A DNA stretch of 7,775 bases from Acidobacteriota bacterium (lineage in GTDB: Bacteria > Acidobacteriota > Vicinamibacteria > Vicinamibacterales > UBA2999): contig JABFRY010000518.1 in NCBI GenBank assembly GCA_013140955.1, positions 1-7,775 of the forward strand, written 5' to 3'. This document shows positions 5,333-7,775 of the stretch, in pieces. Position 1 is the first letter of the stretch. Each line of letters starts with the position of its first letter. A program made the position numbers and the translations under genes. A model generated the notes under the pieces. That model searched no databases and was not told where the DNA came from. It was given only the letters and a program-made list of their open reading frames with translations.

Positions 5333-5337
5333 TCCTT
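5333..5337 (-). promoter_or_regulatory. Shine-Dalgarno AAGGA of the BMC shell gene
   Basis: AAGGA on the minus strand, 7 nt before the GTG at 5325. It supports the non-ATG start and therefore the 12-residue extension before the BMC domain; the next valine (residue 11) is GTC and cannot serve as a start. Confidence 0.7.
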
Positions 5338-5378
5338 CCGGGAATCGAGGCCGCGAGCTGGCGGCCCGACGCGGGTTC

Positions 5379-5384
5379 ATCTTA
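5379..5384 (-). promoter_or_regulatory. Possible -10 element TAAGAT before the BMC shell gene
   Basis: TAAGAT on the minus strand, 53 nt before the GTG start, inside the word GTAAGATG that also precedes the phosphatase-like gene. It matches TATAAT at 4 of 6 positions. No -35 hexamer is recognisable. A promoter is needed in this divergent region because the neighbouring gene points the other way. Confidence 0.35.
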
Positions 5385-5478
5385 CGCGAAGAGGGGCACC
5401 GGCGCTCCGAGGGACCTGTGCGCGCTCCGCCGTGCCCCCGTGGCGCCCGGAGACCGATCGCCCGGCGGCGCCACCGGC

Positions 5479-6453
5479 ATGAGCGCGCTCAGCCTGCAGC
5501 CGGCCACCGAGGCGCAGATCGCGGCAATCCTGGACGACACCTGGTCGGTCTGGGGCGAGGGGCTGGACCGGGCGTCGTACGTCCGATGGAATCAGGCCAC
5601 GCTTCGTACGCCGTGGGCCCGCGAGCGCCTGCGCATCCTGGTCCTGGCAGACGCCGATGGCCATGTGCATGCGAGCGTCAAGCGGTACCGCTTCGACGCC
5701 GTGCTCGACGGGACGGCCACGCGGCTGTGCGGGCTGGGCGCCGTGCACACGCCCGCCGCCCTGCGCGGCCGCGGCTACGCGTCCATGCTCGTCGAGCAGC
5801 TCCTCGAACAGGAGCGACAGGCAGGCGTTCGGCTGGCAGCCCTGTTTTCGGAGATCGGCCCATCCTTCTACGAGCACCTTGGATTCGAGGCCGTGGCGCT
5901 CGACGAGGTGACGCTGGCCGTGGACCACACCGGGGGGGCACCCGCGATGCTGGTTCGCGCAGGCGCCGAACGCGACCTGCTGGACATCGCGGCGATGCAC
6001 GGCACCCGTGCCGGGTCGGCGAGGTTCGCCCTGCGGAAGGACGCCGCGTGGATCCATCACGCGCTCGTCCGCAAGCGGCTGCTGGCGGGCCTCGGCCCTC
6101 CAGGGCTGCGGCAGCTCGAGTTCTTCGTGGCTGAGGAAGGCGCGAGCGCCGTGGCGTTCGTCGTACTGTCGGTCAATCGGCACGGCTGGACGATCGAGGA
6201 TGCCGGAGACCGGGATCCGGCCGGCGCCCGCCTCGGCGCCATGCTCGAGAGCCTCGTGGCGAGAGAGCCGCGCGCCCGTCCGGCCGTCATCAAGGCGTGG
6301 TGGCCGGCGGGATTCCCCGTGCCGCCCCAACTCCGCATCGCCGAACGCGGCCGCGCCGTCGGCTCGCTCCTCATGCTGCGCAGCCTCGATGAGACCCCCG
6401 TGCCGACCCTGGCGGCAGGCGAGGTCTTCTACTGGCACGGCGACAGCTTCTGA
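5479..6453 (+). CDS. Two-domain GNAT-family N-acetyltransferase
   Basis: A 324-residue protein, presumed cytosolic, that should transfer acetyl from acetyl-CoA to an amine. The N-terminal half (about 5-145) is a GNAT domain: strand LGAVHTPAALRGRGYASML (86-104) holds the CoA pyrophosphate loop R96-G-R-G-Y, and FSEIGPSFYEHLGFEAV (123-139) is the usual end of the fold. The opening WSVWGEGLDRASYVRW is unusual and recalls fungal LYC1-type lysine acetyltransferases. The second half (about 155-324, with LEFFVAEEGASAVAFVVLS and AVIKAWWP) looks like a degenerate second GNAT unit, as in Eis-like proteins, but no SCP2-like third domain is present. The substrate is unknown. ATG 5479 is preferred; GTG at 5440 would add 13 residues of Gly/Pro-rich sequence. 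Neither has a good Shine-Dalgarno. It is divergent from the BMC gene and convergent with the peptidase, with 22 nt between stops. Confidence 0.82.
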   Translation: MSALSLQPATEAQIAAILDDTWSVWGEGLDRASYVRWNQATLRTPWARERLRILVLADADGHVHASVKRYRFDAVLDGTATRLCGLGAVHTPAALRGRGYASMLVEQLLEQERQAGVRLAALFSEIGPSFYEHLGFEAVALDEVTLAVDHTGGAPAMLVRAGAERDLLDIAAMHGTRAGSARFALRKDAAWIHHALVRKRLLAGLGPPGLRQLEFFVAEEGASAVAFVVLSVNRHGWTIEDAGDRDPAGARLGAMLESLVAREPRARPAVIKAWWPAGFPVPPQLRIAERGRAVGSLLMLRSLDETPVPTLAAGEVFYWHGDSF

Positions 6454-6475
6454 GGCGTGCGGCGCAGCACCACGC

Positions 6476-7775
6476 TCAGAAGACGAGCGCGGCGGCGGCC
6501 CGGTCCAGCGCCGCGGCCAGCCGGCGCACCTCGTGCGTCACCGCCTCGGTCGAGCCCGCCTCTATCGCGGCGCTCACCCCGGGCAGGATCTCCGGTTCGT
6601 ACGAGAAGCGGGGCGCGAACACGAGATGGCGGTACCAGGATCGTCCGGGGAGGCCATCGGCATCGAGCAAGGCGCGCTCGCCCAGTCGCAGTGCGTCGTT
6701 GACGCGCGCGACGGCCGAACGATCACCCTGGGTCAGCGCCTCGAGTGCGCGCGTCGTGACCCCGCGGGCCGCCGCGGCAAACCGCGCCTGGGCCAGTGCG
6801 AGGAGCGCGAGGTCTTCGGGTGTGACGGCCGCACCGCCGCGCGGTCGCCGGCGCCCCACCTCTTCCACGAATTCATCGATGCGCCGCGCGTACTCCGCGT
6901 AGTCGAGCGGCAGGACGTCGGCGTTCGCCAGTCGGGTGGCCAGCGCGCCCCAGATCCGCGTCAGCTGCTCGTGTCGTACGAAGCCGGGATCGGCGAGGCG
7001 GGCCACCCAGTCGTGGTTGTCGTACATCGAGTGATAGAGGCCCCAGCGGCCGCTGAAGCCCATGTCGACGACCGGGATGCCCAGGTGATTGAGGAAGACG
7101 CCGTAGTCGGAGCCCCCCCCGGGCCGACGTCCGATCGAGGCCTCCCGCACGCCAGCCGCCGACGCCAACAGCCGCGCAAGAGTCGGCGAGGCCACACCGC
7201 GGAACGCATCGCCGGTGACTGCGCTGTCCACGTTCAGGTACGCCACCGCGGACGCCGTCAGCGCATCCGCGAACTGCTCGCCCCACTCGGTCGAGGAGAT
7301 CGAGGCGTACTCCTCCGCGTCCCAGCTGGCGAAGACGATGGTGCGTTTCGGCCGCCAGCCGGCCGCCGCCTCCTGGCCCAGCACACGCACGAGTTCCATC
7401 AGGACGGCGGTTCCGCTCGATGGATCGGCGCCGCCGAACGTCCAGGCGTCACGGTGGTTGCCGACGATCACCCACTCGTCAGGCTGCTCGCTGCCGACCA
7501 GGCGTCCGGTGACCGTCCAGATGGGGCGCACCTCGGCGTCGTTCTCGACGCCGACACGTACGCGTGCGCCCGGACCGACGCGGTAGGGAACGGCCAGGGC
7601 GCCGCGCCACGAGGGCGGAGCCTCGGGACCCGCGCCCGCGGCAAGCAACCGCGTCGCGGCGGCAACAGGAATGGGCAGGCTGATGATGCGCGGCAGCGCC
7701 GGTGCCGCCCCAGGCGCGAGACGGGGCGCATCCGCCGTTGACGCCCAGCCCGGCGTGAGCGGATCCCCCGGCACG
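6476..7775 (-). CDS. M28 family metallopeptidase, glutamate carboxypeptidase II-like (N-terminus outside the window)
   Basis: The last 433 codons, including the stop, of a larger gene whose 5' end lies beyond the right edge. It belongs to the GCPII/transferrin-receptor-like branch of M28: di-zinc exopeptidases, usually secreted, that trim peptides. Visible from the edge inward: GDPLTPGW (the segment where the PA domain returns to the catalytic domain); SWRGALAVPYRVGPG; His107 in VGNHRDAW and Asp117 in GGADPSSG (zinc ligands); Glu154-Glu155 in WDAEE (catalytic base and ligand); Asp183 in NVDSAVTG; GGGSDYGVFLNHLGIP; His248 in YHSMYDNHDW (ligand). All five ligands and the base are present, numbered from the first visible residue. 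A helical TfR-dimer domain follows, ending in FAPRFSYEPEILPG. Compared with human GCPII the stretch between NVDSAVTG and GGGSDY is shorter. The first visible GTG is internal, not a start. Confidence 0.92.
   Translation of the reverse strand, partial: VPGDPLTPGWASTADAPRLAPGAAPALPRIISLPIPVAAATRLLAAGAGPEAPPSWRGALAVPYRVGPGARVRVGVENDAEVRPIWTVTGRLVGSEQPDEWVIVGNHRDAWTFGGADPSSGTAVLMELVRVLGQEAAAGWRPKRTIVFASWDAEEYASISSTEWGEQFADALTASAVAYLNVDSAVTGDAFRGVASPTLARLLASAAGVREASIGRRPGGGSDYGVFLNHLGIPVVDMGFSGRWGLYHSMYDNHDWVARLADPGFVRHEQLTRIWGALATRLANADVLPLDYAEYARRIDEFVEEVGRRRPRGGAAVTPEDLALLALAQARFAAAARGVTTRALEALTQGDRSAVARVNDALRLGERALLDADGLPGRSWYRHLVFAPRFSYEPEILPGVSAAIEAGSTEAVTHEVRRLAAALDRAAAALVF

Noticed and set aside
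6454..6475. Bidirectional terminator between the acetyltransferase and peptidase stops
   Set aside because: The 22-nt gap has no clear stem and no T-run on either strand.
6008..7741. 577-codon plus-strand frame over the acetyltransferase end and the peptidase
   Set aside because: Out of frame with the acetyltransferase and antisense to the peptidase; the translation has no domain and unnatural composition.

Overview
The window is a GC-rich bacterial chromosome segment, tightly packed, with seven genes on both strands. All have strong G/C preference at third codon positions. The glycine-zipper envelope protein, the GCPII-type M28 peptidase, the periplasmic phosphatase-like protein and a BMC shell gene together suggest an Acidobacteriota member, perhaps Vicinamibacteria. 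That is an inference from family composition, not a demonstrated placement.

Layout from left to right. Positions 1-179 hold no convincing gene, only a less GC-rich stretch with inverted repeats. A leftward block follows: a PLP-dependent group II (aromatic amino acid type) decarboxylase (180-1598), a secreted phosphatase-like protein of the beta-lactamase-hydrolase-like/DUF442 type only 13 nt upstream of it (1612-2139), and, after a 164-nt gap with a strong hairpin, a membrane-anchored glycine-zipper protein (2304-3302). A divergent intergenic region (3303-3471) carries a good -10 box and CTGTC repeats. It leads to a rightward pair: ThiO-type glycine oxidase (3472-4584) and a MerR-type regulator (4581-5072), overlapping by 4 nt.

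The regulator runs tail-to-tail into a leftward bacterial microcompartment (BMC-H) shell protein gene (5023-5325), with 50 nt of coding overlap. Divergent from the shell gene is a two-domain GNAT acetyltransferase (5479-6453). This converges on a leftward M28 metallopeptidase of the glutamate carboxypeptidase II family, whose N-terminus lies beyond the right edge.

The genes do not form one obvious pathway. The most unusual element is the single BMC-H gene. No other shell gene, signature enzyme or recognisable cargo is visible around it, its pore loop is atypical, and its only close partner is a MerR-type regulator. Other points of interest are a probably leaderless thiO transcript, a decarboxylase with Leu where the animal enzyme has its catalytic Tyr, and an 8-bp promoter-like word shared by two genes.
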